Assembly: GCA_021817985.1 (NCBI GenBank)
Contig: JAKAFK010000019.1
Span: 1 to 51,130 of the forward strand
Length of the DNA: 51,130 nucleotides
Source of the DNA: Pseudomonadota bacterium
GTDB taxonomy: Bacteria > Pseudomonadota > Gammaproteobacteria > Burkholderiales > JAKAFK01
Reading direction: 5' to 3'
Below are positions 37,871-46,493 of the stretch, one piece after another (positions within the stretch are counted from its first letter, which is position 1; the number at the start of each line of letters is the position of its first letter). Below the pieces are notes generated by a model. It searched no databases and had not been told where the DNA came from. It worked only from the letters and a program-made list of their open reading frames with translations. A program made the position numbers and the translations under genes.

Positions 37871-38758
37871 GTGGTTCGACTGCTCATTTTTTATCTCACG
37901 CCGTGGGAATTCTCGCCGACCGTGGCCGTGTGTTGCCTCACGGCCGCCTTGCTGTATGCACGAGGTATGCGCCAGACGGCGCACGCGGGCGAGGCGGTCG
38001 GCCTCGGGCGGGTCCTGTCCTTTTTCTCGGGGCTCGCGCTGATCTATTTGTCCCTGCAGAGCTATTTCGATTTCCTGTCTCAGCATATGTTCTGGGTCCA
38101 TCGGCTGCAGCAACTCTTTCTCCACCACGTCGGACCCTTCTTGATCATATTGTCGGCCCCCGGGCCCGTCATGGCACAGGGGATCCCGGCCCGGTGGCGC
38201 GCGCGCTGGATCGAGCCCGTCGGACGTTGGCGCCCGCTGCGGGCGGCCTACCGTTTCGTCCAGCAACCCTTCGTCGCCGCCGTGCTGTTTGTGGGGCTCC
38301 TTTATTTCTGGTTGATCCCCGCGATTCATTTCACGGCGATGCTCGACGTCGATCGCTACCGCGCGATGAACTGGGGCATGGTGATCGACGGCCTCCTGTT
38401 CTGGCAGGCCATGTTGACGGTGCAAGGCGTGGGAAGGCAGCGGGAGTCGGCCTATCTCCTCCGTTTTCTGATGCTGTTTCTGGTCATGATTGGCCAATTG
38501 CTGCTCGGCGCCTATATTTTCTTTCATGGGACCCTGCTCTACACCGTCTACGCGCTATGCGGGCGCGCCTGGCCCATCAACCCGATGACCGATCAGCAAC
38601 TGGGGGGACTGCTCACCTGGATTCCGCCGGACATGATGTCGGTCATCGGCTCACTGGTCATTCTGCGCAAGCTGACGCGCAACCAGGCGGTGACGTCCGG
38701 TGTGGCCAGAGACCTTCGGGCCGAGGGCCCCTGGGCGCTGGGCGAAATCGACGGTTAG
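37871..38758 (+). CDS. ctaG: CtaG-like cytochrome c oxidase assembly protein (Caa3_CtaG)
   Basis: A polytopic membrane protein of about 295 residues with seven or so hydrophobic helices, including FLSQHMFWVHRLQQLFLHHVGPFLIILSAP split by conserved histidines (His in QHMFWVH and LHHVGP) typical of the caa3-type CtaG family that helps copper loading of cytochrome oxidase. The GTG at 37871 is chosen because GGAGAGG lies just upstream and it starts at the first conserved helix. An ATG at 37778 would add 31 residues that look non-coding. It lies 46 bp before a Sco1-like gene, fitting a copper-delivery pair. Confidence 0.85.
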   Translation: MVRLLIFYLTPWEFSPTVAVCCLTAALLYARGMRQTAHAGEAVGLGRVLSFFSGLALIYLSLQSYFDFLSQHMFWVHRLQQLFLHHVGPFLIILSAPGPVMAQGIPARWRARWIEPVGRWRPLRAAYRFVQQPFVAAVLFVGLLYFWLIPAIHFTAMLDVDRYRAMNWGMVIDGLLFWQAMLTVQGVGRQRESAYLLRFLMLFLVMIGQLLLGAYIFFHGTLLYTVYALCGRAWPINPMTDQQLGGLLTWIPPDMMSVIGSLVILRKLTRNQAVTSGVARDLRAEGPWALGEIDG

Positions 38759-38804
38759 CGCGAGGCCCCCATCGCGTCTGCAAGCATCGAGCTGAGGGGG
38801 CACG

Positions 38805-39425
38805 ATGTTCAGGTTTCGTCAGGCTGACTTGACCCGTTTTGTGTCGCTTCGGCGCCGGATCACCGCAGCGCTCCTTTGTGGGATGGTTCTGCTTCTCGGC
38901 GCTTGCCAGCCGCATGTGCATGGGGCCTTGTATCGCATCGCGGGCCTCATGCCCTCCCTCGCATTCCGGATGACGAGCGATCGCGGCCAGTCGGTCACGG
39001 CGCGCACCTACCGAAACAAGGTGGTCCTCCTATACTTTGGCTACACGCACTGCACCGACGCCTGTCCGACGACGTTGGCGAGGCTGTCCCGGGCGGTTCG
39101 GCTCTTGGGGCGGGAGGCCGGCGACGTGCGCATCCTGTTCGTGACCGTGGACCCCGCGCGCGACACGCTTTCAGTGCTGCGCCGCTACGTGGCGGCGTTC
39201 GGTCCCGAGGTCGTCGGACTGCGCGGATCCCCTGCAAGCCTGGAGACTCTCGCCCGGCGCTACCGCGTCGTCTATGAGCCAGGCCGATCGAAGGGCGAAC
39301 TGGCTCACTCGAGCGGCGTTTTCATGTTTGATGCCCGGGGAAAGGCCCAATGGCTCGCGCCATTGGACACCCCCGCGCAGGCCATCGCTCAGGCCGCGCG
39401 CGGGCTGCTCGCCAGGCGGGGCTGA
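38805..39425 (+). CDS. SCO1/SenC/PrrC family copper chaperone lipoprotein
   Basis: A 206-residue Sco protein that delivers copper or reduces thiols during assembly of the CuA centre. Thioredoxin-like fold with the copper-binding Cys83 and Cys87 (THCTDACP) and His168 (ELAHSSGVF) all present. The N-terminus has a membrane segment ending in a lipobox (LLLGAC, Cys34), so it is likely a lipoprotein facing the periplasm. GAGGGGG precedes the ATG at 38805. It follows ctaG by 46 bp and precedes htpX by 95 bp. Confidence 0.92.
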   Translation: MFRFRQADLTRFVSLRRRITAALLCGMVLLLGACQPHVHGALYRIAGLMPSLAFRMTSDRGQSVTARTYRNKVVLLYFGYTHCTDACPTTLARLSRAVRLLGREAGDVRILFVTVDPARDTLSVLRRYVAAFGPEVVGLRGSPASLETLARRYRVVYEPGRSKGELAHSSGVFMFDARGKAQWLAPLDTPAQAIAQAARGLLARRG

Positions 39426-39476
39426 GCACCGCCCCGCGACCTGTGCGCGCCGCCGCCCCGGGACGGGAGGACTGTG

Positions 39477-39498
39477 CCCATCTATATTTAAATATGGG
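39477..39498 (+). promoter_or_regulatory. AT-rich palindrome upstream of htpX
   Basis: ATATTTAAATAT (39484-39495) is a perfect 12-bp palindrome inside a larger imperfect inverted repeat whose ends are CCCA (39477-39480) and TGGG (39495-39498). It stands out sharply in GC-rich DNA 23 bp before the htpX ATG. GCCCATCT at its left edge resembles the -10 of sigma-32 promoters (CCCCATNT), which control htpX in E. coli, but no CTTGAA -35 is seen. It could be an operator or an AT-rich promoter. Confidence 0.45.
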
Positions 39499-39520
39499 AG
39501 CGTAGATCCGGGCCGGTCCG

Positions 39521-40402
39521 ATGAAGCGTGTCTTTCTTTTCTTGGTGACCAATCTGGCGGTCATCCTGGTCCTCAGCATTGTGGTTCAGCTGCTGGTGGC
39601 AGGGGGCGTGCTGCCGACCGAAAGGCAGACGGGCTGGTATGGACTGCTCGTCATCGCCGCGCTGTTCGGCATGGGCGGGGCTTTCATTTCGCTGGCCATC
39701 TCCAAATGGAGCGCCAAGCATCTGACGGGTGCACGGGTGATCGTGGAGCCTGCCGACCCGGTTGAGCACTGGCTGCTGCAAGCGGTGCGCCGACATGCCA
39801 GCCAGGCGGGCGTCGGCATGCCGGAAGTCGCGATTTACGAAAGCCCGGAGCTCAATGCGTTCGCGACCGGCTGGAGCCGTAACCATGCCCTGATTGCGGT
39901 CAGCAGGGGATTGCTCGACAGCATGACGCCCGATGAGGTGGATGCCGTGCTCGGGCACGAGCTGACCCATGTCGCCGATGGCGACATGGTGACCCTGGCG
40001 CTGTTGCAAGGCGTGGTCAATACGTTTGTGATCTTCCTGTCGCGCATCGTCGGTTATTTCGTCGACCGTGTGATTTTTAGGAACGAGCGCGAGGACGGCC
40101 TGGGCTACCTCATCAGTGTCATCGTGGCCCAGATCGTGCTGGGTTTCCTGGCCACGATCGTCGTGATGTGGTTCAGCCGCCACCGGGAATTCCGGGCGGA
40201 CGCGGGCGGTGCGCGGCTTGCCGGGCGGGACCGGATGATCGCCGCGCTCGTTCGCCTCAAGAAGAGCGTGGAAGCGCCCGCGCTGCCCGCCCACCTCCAG
40301 GCATTCGGCATCTTCGGGCAGGCTGGGCGCGGGCTGACCCGCTTATTCATGTCGCATCCTCCGCTGGAGGAGCGCATCGCGGCGTTGTCCGGGGCGCAAT
40401 GA
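39521..40402 (+). CDS. htpX: Membrane zinc metalloprotease HtpX
   Basis: HtpX is an inner-membrane M48 protease that degrades damaged membrane proteins, acting with FtsH. The 293-residue protein has two N-terminal helices (about 5-27 and 41-62), the zinc motif HELTH at 146-150, further hydrophobic segments near 162-185 and 196-217, and the third ligand Glu223 in RHREFRADAGG. The C-terminus LFMSHPPLEERIAAL is typical. An AT-rich palindrome with a sigma-32-like -10 lies upstream. It converges on the gene at 40422. Confidence 0.96.
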   Translation: MKRVFLFLVTNLAVILVLSIVVQLLVAGGVLPTERQTGWYGLLVIAALFGMGGAFISLAISKWSAKHLTGARVIVEPADPVEHWLLQAVRRHASQAGVGMPEVAIYESPELNAFATGWSRNHALIAVSRGLLDSMTPDEVDAVLGHELTHVADGDMVTLALLQGVVNTFVIFLSRIVGYFVDRVIFRNEREDGLGYLISVIVAQIVLGFLATIVVMWFSRHREFRADAGGARLAGRDRMIAALVRLKKSVEAPALPAHLQAFGIFGQAGRGLTRLFMSHPPLEERIAALSGAQ

Positions 40403-40421
40403 ATCGCGACTGCTCCACGGA

Positions 40422-42005
40422 TCAATGACCGGGTGGCGTCGAGATTCGGCGCATAATCGCCTTCCCCACGCGTTCCCAATCAGGCTCTCCTTCATTGTCG
40501 ACGTCGATGACGTCGGACGCCTCGTCGGGCGTGAGGGGCTCGCGTGTTTGCATCTGGTGTTCGAGCACCTTGCGGTCGGCTTCGGAGGCATCGCGCGCCC
40601 CGGCAAGCCGCTGTGCAATCCGTGCGTGCAGGCGGGGCGCCGGGGCATGCACCTGGAGAATGACGAAGGGGACCGTCAGGTCGCGGGCGAGCTGCCTGAA
40701 CACTTCGCGCTGGGAGCGCTTCAGGAAGGCGGCATCCACCATGACCGAAAATCCTTCCGACAGCATCATATGCGCCAGCGCCCGCAGCCTTGCATAGGTC
40801 TTTTCGGTGGCGGGCCGGCCGTAGAGCCCGGCTTCGAGTCCCGACAGGGTGCGGACCTCGGGGGAAAGCCCGAACAGACGCTTGCGTTCGACGTCCGAGC
40901 GTATCTGCACGGCATCGAGCAGGGCGCAGAGCTGTTCGGCGACGAAGGTCTTGCCGGCGCCGGACAGACCGTGGGTCACGATGAGCGCCGGAGCCATCGA
41001 GGCGATAAACTGCTCGGCGAGACGGAGGTAATCGCGGCCGAGCGCCTCGTCGGAGCGCCTGTGCGGGAGGGTGGCCGCCTGTCCCGCCCGAATGAATGCG
41101 ATCTTGGCGCGCACGAGCGCCCGATAGACGAGGTAGAATCGCCATACGCGCAGGCCTTCGTAGTCGCCGGTGAGCATCAGGTAGCGGTTGCGCAGGCGGG
41201 TCGCGTGAGCGCGCTGGCCGAGCCGGATGAGATCCATCACCAGGAAGGCGAGATCGTTCATGACGTCGATCCAGCGCAGGGATTCGTTGAATTCGATGCA
41301 GTCGAAGGGCACGACGCCCTGGTTCAGCAAGGCGATATTGCCGGCATGGAGGTCGCCGTGCCCTTCCCGGATCCATCCGCCGCGCCGGCGCGCGTTCAGG
41401 ATCGGCCGGCTGCCGGCATAGGCCGTTCGGGTCCACGCCTCGAGGGCGGCCACGCGTTCGGCATCGAGTCGGTCCGCGAGCAGCGGGACGATCTGGCGGA
41501 AATTTTCCGCGACAGGCGCATAGACGCTTGCCGCGGTGCCGAAATCGAAGGCGTCACCGGTCGTCGGGGCCGCCTGGTGGAAGGTGGCAATGCGGTTCGC
41601 ACAGGCATCGATGTCTTGGACGGTGAGCATCCCGCGCTCGATGCGGGTGCTGAGCAGCGCGTTCTGGGGAAACTGGCGCATCTTGAGCGCATACTCCAGG
41701 ACCGGCCCCGCTTCGTTGATTTTGGGCCGGTCTCGGCTTCCGGTCAGGGCCACGACGGACAGGTAGAGATCGGGCGCGAAGCGGCGGTTCAGGCGCCATT
41801 CCTGGATGCAGTAGAATCGGCGCAGGGCCAGCGTGCGGAAGTCGAGGAAGCCAAGATCGAGCGGTTTCTTGATCTTGTAGGCGTACGGCCCTGTCAGCAG
41901 CACGTAGGAGATATGGGTCTCGATCAGCGCGATGCGTTCGACGTCATGGTCATAGCACTCAGGCCTGAGCAAGGCTTGAACGAGGGTTCGCAGACTTTCC
42001 GGCAT
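40422..42005 (-). CDS. APH-like / P-loop AAA kinase fusion protein
   Basis: A 527-residue two-domain protein, widely conserved but uncharacterised. The N-terminal two-thirds resembles aminoglycoside phosphotransferase/choline kinase folds: IKKPLDLGFLDF near the N-terminus, the Brenner-type loop EGHGDLHAGNIAL, and FDCIEFNESLRWIDVMNDLAF. The C-terminal part is an AAA_33-type P-loop kinase domain with Walker A GLSGAGKT and RSDVERKRLFGL. The substrate is unknown; small molecules are more likely than drugs. CGGAG precedes the ATG at 42005; an ATG at 42059 is less likely. No operon partner on this strand. Confidence 0.88.
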   Translation of the reverse strand: MPESLRTLVQALLRPECYDHDVERIALIETHISYVLLTGPYAYKIKKPLDLGFLDFRTLALRRFYCIQEWRLNRRFAPDLYLSVVALTGSRDRPKINEAGPVLEYALKMRQFPQNALLSTRIERGMLTVQDIDACANRIATFHQAAPTTGDAFDFGTAASVYAPVAENFRQIVPLLADRLDAERVAALEAWTRTAYAGSRPILNARRRGGWIREGHGDLHAGNIALLNQGVVPFDCIEFNESLRWIDVMNDLAFLVMDLIRLGQRAHATRLRNRYLMLTGDYEGLRVWRFYLVYRALVRAKIAFIRAGQAATLPHRRSDEALGRDYLRLAEQFIASMAPALIVTHGLSGAGKTFVAEQLCALLDAVQIRSDVERKRLFGLSPEVRTLSGLEAGLYGRPATEKTYARLRALAHMMLSEGFSVMVDAAFLKRSQREVFRQLARDLTVPFVILQVHAPAPRLHARIAQRLAGARDASEADRKVLEHQMQTREPLTPDEASDVIDVDNEGEPDWERVGKAIMRRISTPPGH

Positions 42006-42209
42006 GGGCGGCTCCGGGATGGGCAGCGATTGACGGGCGTGCCGGGCGGGCAGCCGCACCGGGCGGCAGATGCCGTCCCGGCTCTACAACGGTTTGGGCG
42101 CCGACAGTCCTCATTGTATCGCCTGGTCGACGTGATCGCTGCCCAGGCGATGATTTGCCCTCGCGGGGAGCCGGGGCGGGTGTCTGCTGAACAGGGAGCG
42201 TGAGGTGTG

Positions 42210-42818
42210 ATGACGGCGACAATCATAGACCTGATTCGCCATGGGGAACCGGTGGGCGGTCGCAAATACCGCGGTCAGGTGGATGACCCGCTCAGCCCCG
42301 AGGGGTTTCGGCAGATGTGGGCGGCCGTTGGGGAGGCGCGCCCGTGGGCATTTATCGTGAGCTCGCCGCTCAGTCGATGCGCCGAGTTTGCGGCGGCGCT
42401 TGGCGACAGACATGGCATTGCGGTACGCCTGGAGCCGCGCCTGCAAGAGGCGGGGTTCGGCGCATGGGAGGGAAGGACGCCCGGGGAGATCGAGGCCGAG
42501 GATGCATCGGCGCTGGAGGCCTTCAAGCGTGATCCCGTGAACCGGCGCCCGGCGGGAGCGGAGCCGGCGGAGGGGTTTGCCCGGCGTGTGGGGCTCGCGC
42601 TCGACGAGGTGGCGGCCGAATTCAGCGGGCGCCATACCCTGCTCGTGTGCCACGCCGGCGTGATTCGCATGGCGCTGCTGCGTGCCCTTGGCATACCGCT
42701 TTCCTCGGCCTATCGGATCGAGGTCCCGCTGGCCTCGGTGACCCGCCTGATCGTCCGGCATCAGGCCGCGGGGGCGGTCATGAGTCTCGCCTTTCACGGC
42801 GTACCCCGGCTCGCCTGA
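42210..42818 (+). CDS. Histidine phosphatase family protein
   Basis: A 202-residue branch-1 histidine phosphatase. The phosphohistidine motif LIRHGEP lies near residue 8, with conserved Arg in SSPLSRCAEFA, Glu in LQEAGFGAWEGRTPGEIE, and the second catalytic His in LLVCHAGVIRM. It resembles alpha-ribazole phosphatase (CobC) and phosphoglycerate-mutase-like enzymes. No cobalamin genes are nearby, so the substrate is left open. The ATG at 42210 follows GAGG; a GTG at 42207 is adjacent. Confidence 0.88.
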   Translation: MTATIIDLIRHGEPVGGRKYRGQVDDPLSPEGFRQMWAAVGEARPWAFIVSSPLSRCAEFAAALGDRHGIAVRLEPRLQEAGFGAWEGRTPGEIEAEDASALEAFKRDPVNRRPAGAEPAEGFARRVGLALDEVAAEFSGRHTLLVCHAGVIRMALLRALGIPLSSAYRIEVPLASVTRLIVRHQAAGAVMSLAFHGVPRLA

Positions 42819-42996
42819 CGAGAAGCGCGTATGGCCGGCCTGTCCGCGCGGTGCGCCTGCGGCTGCGTTCGGTGCGCGCTATGCTGAGAACAGGCGATGG
42901 TCCTGGGGTTGCCCGCGGGCCGAATGCTGGGGAGAGGGTGCGCGACAGGCGCGCCGTTGGCAAGCCATCCTGGAGCGAAACCGCGAGGCGGAAAAC

Positions 42997-45006
42997 GTGA
43001 GCGGCAGACCAAGATCATGCGGGTTTGCGGTCACCCTCGGGCTTCTGGCCGCAGGTCAGATGCACGGGCGGCCCGCCTGCGCGGACACCGAGATCCACGT
43101 GAGCGCCGCACAGGTCGCGAATGCGGCAGTGGTTGCCCATGATGTCCGGGGCGATCTGGCCGGGCCGATCGGTGCGCGGCGCCTGAAGGTGCGCATCGGC
43201 TCGCTGGCGCTGTCCCGCCATCGCTACCGGAATGTCGCGCTCCAATGCAGCGCGTTGCACCTGGCGCCTCAGGGTGTGAGCTGCGCCCGTGGACAGATCT
43301 TTTTCGTCCGCGCCATGCCCGTGCGCTTCCGTTACCGCAGCGTGGCGCGGCGGCTCCGGGTCGTGATCGCGCCTGCGCGGGACGAATCGTGGGCATTGGA
43401 CGCGCGGTTCCTGGCCGCAGGGTGGCAAGCGACGGTCGATGTGCGCAATGGGCGGCTCGATCGCCTCAGTCCCTGGCTGGCATCGCGCCTGCCGCACCCA
43501 ACCGGAGGGCGCGTGACCGGAAGCCTCTCGGCCCGCGGGGGCGTGGCAGGTCCGGTACGCCTTGGGGCCGACCTGCGGCTCGAGCAGGCGGCCTTCAGCG
43601 ACGCATCGGGCCTGCATGCAGGCGACAAGCTGAGCGGATCGCTTCAGGCGTCGGCAATCCGCCAGGTGGGCCGATGGGCGTGGACGGCGCAGGTGGACTA
43701 CCGGCAGGGCGAGGTGTTCTGGCAACCGTTCTACCTCGCCAAAGGCGGCACTCGGCTCGAGGCACAAGGGACCTGGGACCCTCAGACAGTCGCGGTGGCC
43801 GACGGCCGCTTGGCGATGGCCGGGGTGGGGTCCGCGCACTTCTCGGGACGTTGGAACAGGCTGAAAGGCAAGCTCCAGGCCTTGGACGTGCAGGCGTCCA
43901 ACGTCCAGCTTGCCCAAGCCTATCCGGTCGTGCAGCCGCTTTATGCGGGGACCGCGCTGGGCAACCTGGTGCTTGCCGGTGAGGCTGACGTGCACTGGCT
44001 ATACCAGGACGGACAGGCCCAGCAGTTCGACCTTGCGCTGCGCGGCGCATCGCTTGCCGACAAAAGCCATGCGTTTGCGTTTCAAGGCGTCACGGCCCAA
44101 ATCCCGTGGAGCCGTGTGGCGCCCACGGCAGCGAGCATCCGGATCAAGCAGGGGCGGGTTTTCAATCTGCCGCTGGGCGGCATGGACGTGCCGCTGGCCC
44201 TGAAAGGCACGAGTGTTCGGGCACCGCATCTGAGCATCCCTATCCTGAACGGGCAACTTGCCGTCAACAATCTGTATGCCGAACGCACACAAGGCGGTTG
44301 GCAGGGGGGCTTCAGCGGCACCTTGAGTCCCTTGTCGATGGCGGACTTGACGCGGGCCCTGAAGCTTCCCGTGATGCATGGCGATCTGTCCGGGGTCATT
44401 CCGGAAGTGGCTTACCGGCAAGGCCGGCTTGCGCTCAACGGCGCCTTGCTGGTGCGCGTTTTCGACGGCTCGATTGCGGTCACGCATCTCGCGCTGCAGG
44501 ATCCCTTGGGGCCTGCGCCGCAACTGCAAGCCGACCTCTACATGCACCGGCTGGATTTGGGCCTCCTGACCCGCGCCTTCTCCTTCGGGCATATCCAGGG
44601 GCGCATCGATGCAACGGTCGACCACCTGCACCTCGCGGATTGGCGGCCGGTGGCCTTCGATGCGCGCATCGCCTCGAGCCCCGGCAATTATGTCCGGGAA
44701 ATCAGCCAGCGCGCGGTGCAGAACATCACCGAACTCGGCGGCGCGAGTCCCTCCGCCGTCCTGGAGCGCGGGTTCTTGGGGTTCTTCAAGCAGTTTCGCT
44801 ACCGGCGGATCGGCCTGAGCTGCGTTTTGCGCAACGGCATTTGCTATATGGATGGCATCAAGGAGGTGCCCAATGGCTATGTCATCGTCGAAGGCGGCGG
44901 GATTCCCGCCATAACGGTAATCGGCTACAATCATTTCGTGGATTGGGATGTGCTGATTGACCGCCTGAAACGGATCGCGCATTCCCAGGGGCCGATCGTC
45001 CGTTGA
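42997..45006 (+). CDS. ydbH: YdbH-family AsmA-like intermembrane lipid transport protein
   Basis: A 669-residue periplasmic-facing, beta-rich protein. The C-terminal half matches the YdbH domain (older Pfam name dicarboxylate transport): GQLAVNNLYAERTQGGW, RLALNGALLVRVFDGSI, PQLQADLYMHRLDL, HIQGRIDATVDHLHL, and the end VPNGYVIVEGGGIPAITVIG. In E. coli YdbH acts with the lipoprotein YnbE and with YdbL in phospholipid transport to the outer membrane. The N-terminus (FAVTLGLLAAG) is a short hydrophobic signal or anchor, and the first 300 residues are less conserved. Start GTG at 42997. A small lipoprotein gene and ydbL follow, as in E. coli. Confidence 0.88.
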   Translation: MSGRPRSCGFAVTLGLLAAGQMHGRPACADTEIHVSAAQVANAAVVAHDVRGDLAGPIGARRLKVRIGSLALSRHRYRNVALQCSALHLAPQGVSCARGQIFFVRAMPVRFRYRSVARRLRVVIAPARDESWALDARFLAAGWQATVDVRNGRLDRLSPWLASRLPHPTGGRVTGSLSARGGVAGPVRLGADLRLEQAAFSDASGLHAGDKLSGSLQASAIRQVGRWAWTAQVDYRQGEVFWQPFYLAKGGTRLEAQGTWDPQTVAVADGRLAMAGVGSAHFSGRWNRLKGKLQALDVQASNVQLAQAYPVVQPLYAGTALGNLVLAGEADVHWLYQDGQAQQFDLALRGASLADKSHAFAFQGVTAQIPWSRVAPTAASIRIKQGRVFNLPLGGMDVPLALKGTSVRAPHLSIPILNGQLAVNNLYAERTQGGWQGGFSGTLSPLSMADLTRALKLPVMHGDLSGVIPEVAYRQGRLALNGALLVRVFDGSIAVTHLALQDPLGPAPQLQADLYMHRLDLGLLTRAFSFGHIQGRIDATVDHLHLADWRPVAFDARIASSPGNYVREISQRAVQNITELGGASPSAVLERGFLGFFKQFRYRRIGLSCVLRNGICYMDGIKEVPNGYVIVEGGGIPAITVIGYNHFVDWDVLIDRLKRIAHSQGPIVR

Positions 45007-45059
45007 TGGAGGCTTGGCGGCTCCCGGGAGGTGAGTCGACCGAGCGGAGGGTTCTCTTG

Positions 45060-45272
45060 ATGAGTAGAGTGCATGGACGTTGGATCCCCCTGGTGGGGAT
45101 TCTGGGGACATTGTCCGCCTGCGTGACCGTCAATATTTACTTTCCCGCATCGGCGGCTCAGAAGGCGGCGGACAAGATCATCGAGCAGATCTATCAGAGC
45201 AAGCACCCCCCGGCCGGGACGAAGGAGACGCCTCCGGCGCCGGCGACCTCGCCCACCTCACCGGGCCATTAA
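45060..45272 (+). CDS. Small lipoprotein in the YnbE position
   Basis: A 70-residue protein with a signal peptide and lipobox (LVGILGTLSAC, Cys17), so probably a lipoprotein. After the lipobox come VTVNIYFPASAAQKAADKII and a Pro/Ala-rich tail. The position between ydbH and ydbL equals that of E. coli ynbE, but the sequence lacks the NMNVKIEHEI pattern I would expect of YnbE and instead has the VNIYFPA motif seen in some DUF1318 lipoproteins. The start is set by GGAGG nine bases before the ATG at 45060; the longer frame from 45003 overlaps ydbH. Function is inferred from context only. Confidence 0.75.
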   Translation: MSRVHGRWIPLVGILGTLSACVTVNIYFPASAAQKAADKIIEQIYQSKHPPAGTKETPPAPATSPTSPGH

Positions 45273-45282
45273 GGAGAGATCC

Positions 45283-45723
45283 ATGAAAGCGCGAGTCGAT
45301 TACGCACGGGGACTCTTGTGGATGCTCGTGCCCCTGTTTCTGGCCTTGGCGCCGGTGGCGCGGGCGCAGCAACCCAATTTTCACGTCAACACGCCCGGGA
45401 TTGATGCGATACGGGACCAATTGCGCGCGGACTTCCACCAGCTGAAACCGTATTTCGAGAACGGGACCGTGGGACCGACGGCCGAGGGCTTGTTGGCCAT
45501 ACGCGACCTGAGCGCCGTTCCGCTGCCCGATCGGGCGCGCGTCACGGCGCTGGTGGCCGACGACAACGCTCACCGGCGTGAGCTTTATCAGGGCATCGCG
45601 GTGGCCAATGGCCATCCGGAGTGGGCGAGCGATATTCAGGCGACGTTCGCCCAACGCTGGATCGCCCTCGAGCGCCCGGGATGGTGGTACCGCAACGCGA
45701 GCGGCACCTGGGTTCAGAAGTGA
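45283..45723 (+). CDS. ydbL: YdbL-family (DUF1318) periplasmic protein
   Basis: A 146-residue protein with a clear signal peptide (LWMLVPLFLALAPVARA, cleavage near residue 28). The mature part matches DUF1318/YdbL: IRDQLRADFHQLKPYF, GLLAIRDLSAVPLPDRARV, LVADDNAHRRELYQGIAVAN, ending in [13 protein letters not shown]. In E. coli YdbL modulates the YdbH-YnbE bridge. GGAGAG precedes the ATG by six bases, and the gene lies 10 bp after the lipoprotein gene. The stop overlaps the GTG start of the exonuclease gene by four bases. Confidence 0.9.
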   Translation: MKARVDYARGLLWMLVPLFLALAPVARAQQPNFHVNTPGIDAIRDQLRADFHQLKPYFENGTVGPTAEGLLAIRDLSAVPLPDRARVTALVADDNAHRRELYQGIAVANGHPEWASDIQATFAQRWIALERPGWWYRNASGTWVQK

Positions 45724-46493
45724 CGCCACTGCTGGTCTTCGACATCGAGACGGTTCCCGATGCGGCAGGGCTCGCCAAACTCCACGGCATCGCACCCGCA
45801 GTGCCGGCTGAGCAGGTGGTCGAGATGGCGCTGCAGCGGCGCCGCCAAGCGAGCGGGACGGATTTTCTGCCCCTGCATGTGCACAAGGTGGTGGCCATCT
45901 CCTGTGCGTTGCGGGACCGCGACGCCTTCAGGGTCTGGTCCTTGGGGCATCTGGAGGACCCCGAGCCGGAGCTGATCCGCCGTTTCTTCGAAGGCATCGA
46001 CAAGTATTCGCCCCAGATCGTGTCCTGGAACGGGGGCGGGTTCGACTTGCCGGTCCTGCATTATCGCGCCCTGATCCATGGCATCCAGGCGCCCAGGTAT
46101 TGGGACATGGGCGACGGAGACCGGGACTTCAAGTGGAACAATTACATCAGCCGCTACCATACCCGTCATCTTGATCTGATGGATTTGCTGGCCCTTTATC
46201 AGGGGCGGGCGGCCGTCGGATTGGACGAGCTGGCGAAGCTGATCGGCTTTCCCGGCAAGCTCGGGATGGACGGGTCGCGCGTGTGGGAGTCCTTTCAGCG
46301 GGGAGAGCTGCCGGCCATCCGAAATTACTGCGAAACGGATGTGGTCAACACCTATCTCGTCTATCTGCGGTTCCAGCACATGCGCGGCGCGTTGTCATCG
46401 GAGCAGTATGGGCGCGAATGCGCGCTCGTGAGGGAAGTCCTGGCGCAGTCGTCCGAACCTCATTGGCGCGAGTTCCTGGCGGCGTGGGCATGA
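45720..46493 (+). CDS. Predicted PolB-like 3'-5' exonuclease
   Basis: A 257-residue DnaQ/RNase-H-like nuclease of the PolB-associated exonuclease family. The acidic active-site residues appear in FDIETVPD near the N-terminus, [19 protein letters not shown] in the middle, and [16 protein letters not shown] near the C-terminus (exo I, II and III motifs). The GTG at 45720 overlaps the ydbL stop (GTGA), and the stop overlaps the rlmD start (ATGA). The frame extends upstream only within ydbL. Biological role unknown; the coupling to rlmD suggests a nucleic-acid processing function. Confidence 0.88.
   Translation: MTPLLVFDIETVPDAAGLAKLHGIAPAVPAEQVVEMALQRRRQASGTDFLPLHVHKVVAISCALRDRDAFRVWSLGHLEDPEPELIRRFFEGIDKYSPQIVSWNGGGFDLPVLHYRALIHGIQAPRYWDMGDGDRDFKWNNYISRYHTRHLDLMDLLALYQGRAAVGLDELAKLIGFPGKLGMDGSRVWESFQRGELPAIRNYCETDVVNTYLVYLRFQHMRGALSSEQYGRECALVREVLAQSSEPHWREFLAAWA

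Noticed and set aside
40425-42203. A 592-residue + strand frame opposite the APH-like fusion gene
   Set aside because: The opposite strand has both kinase motifs; this frame has none.
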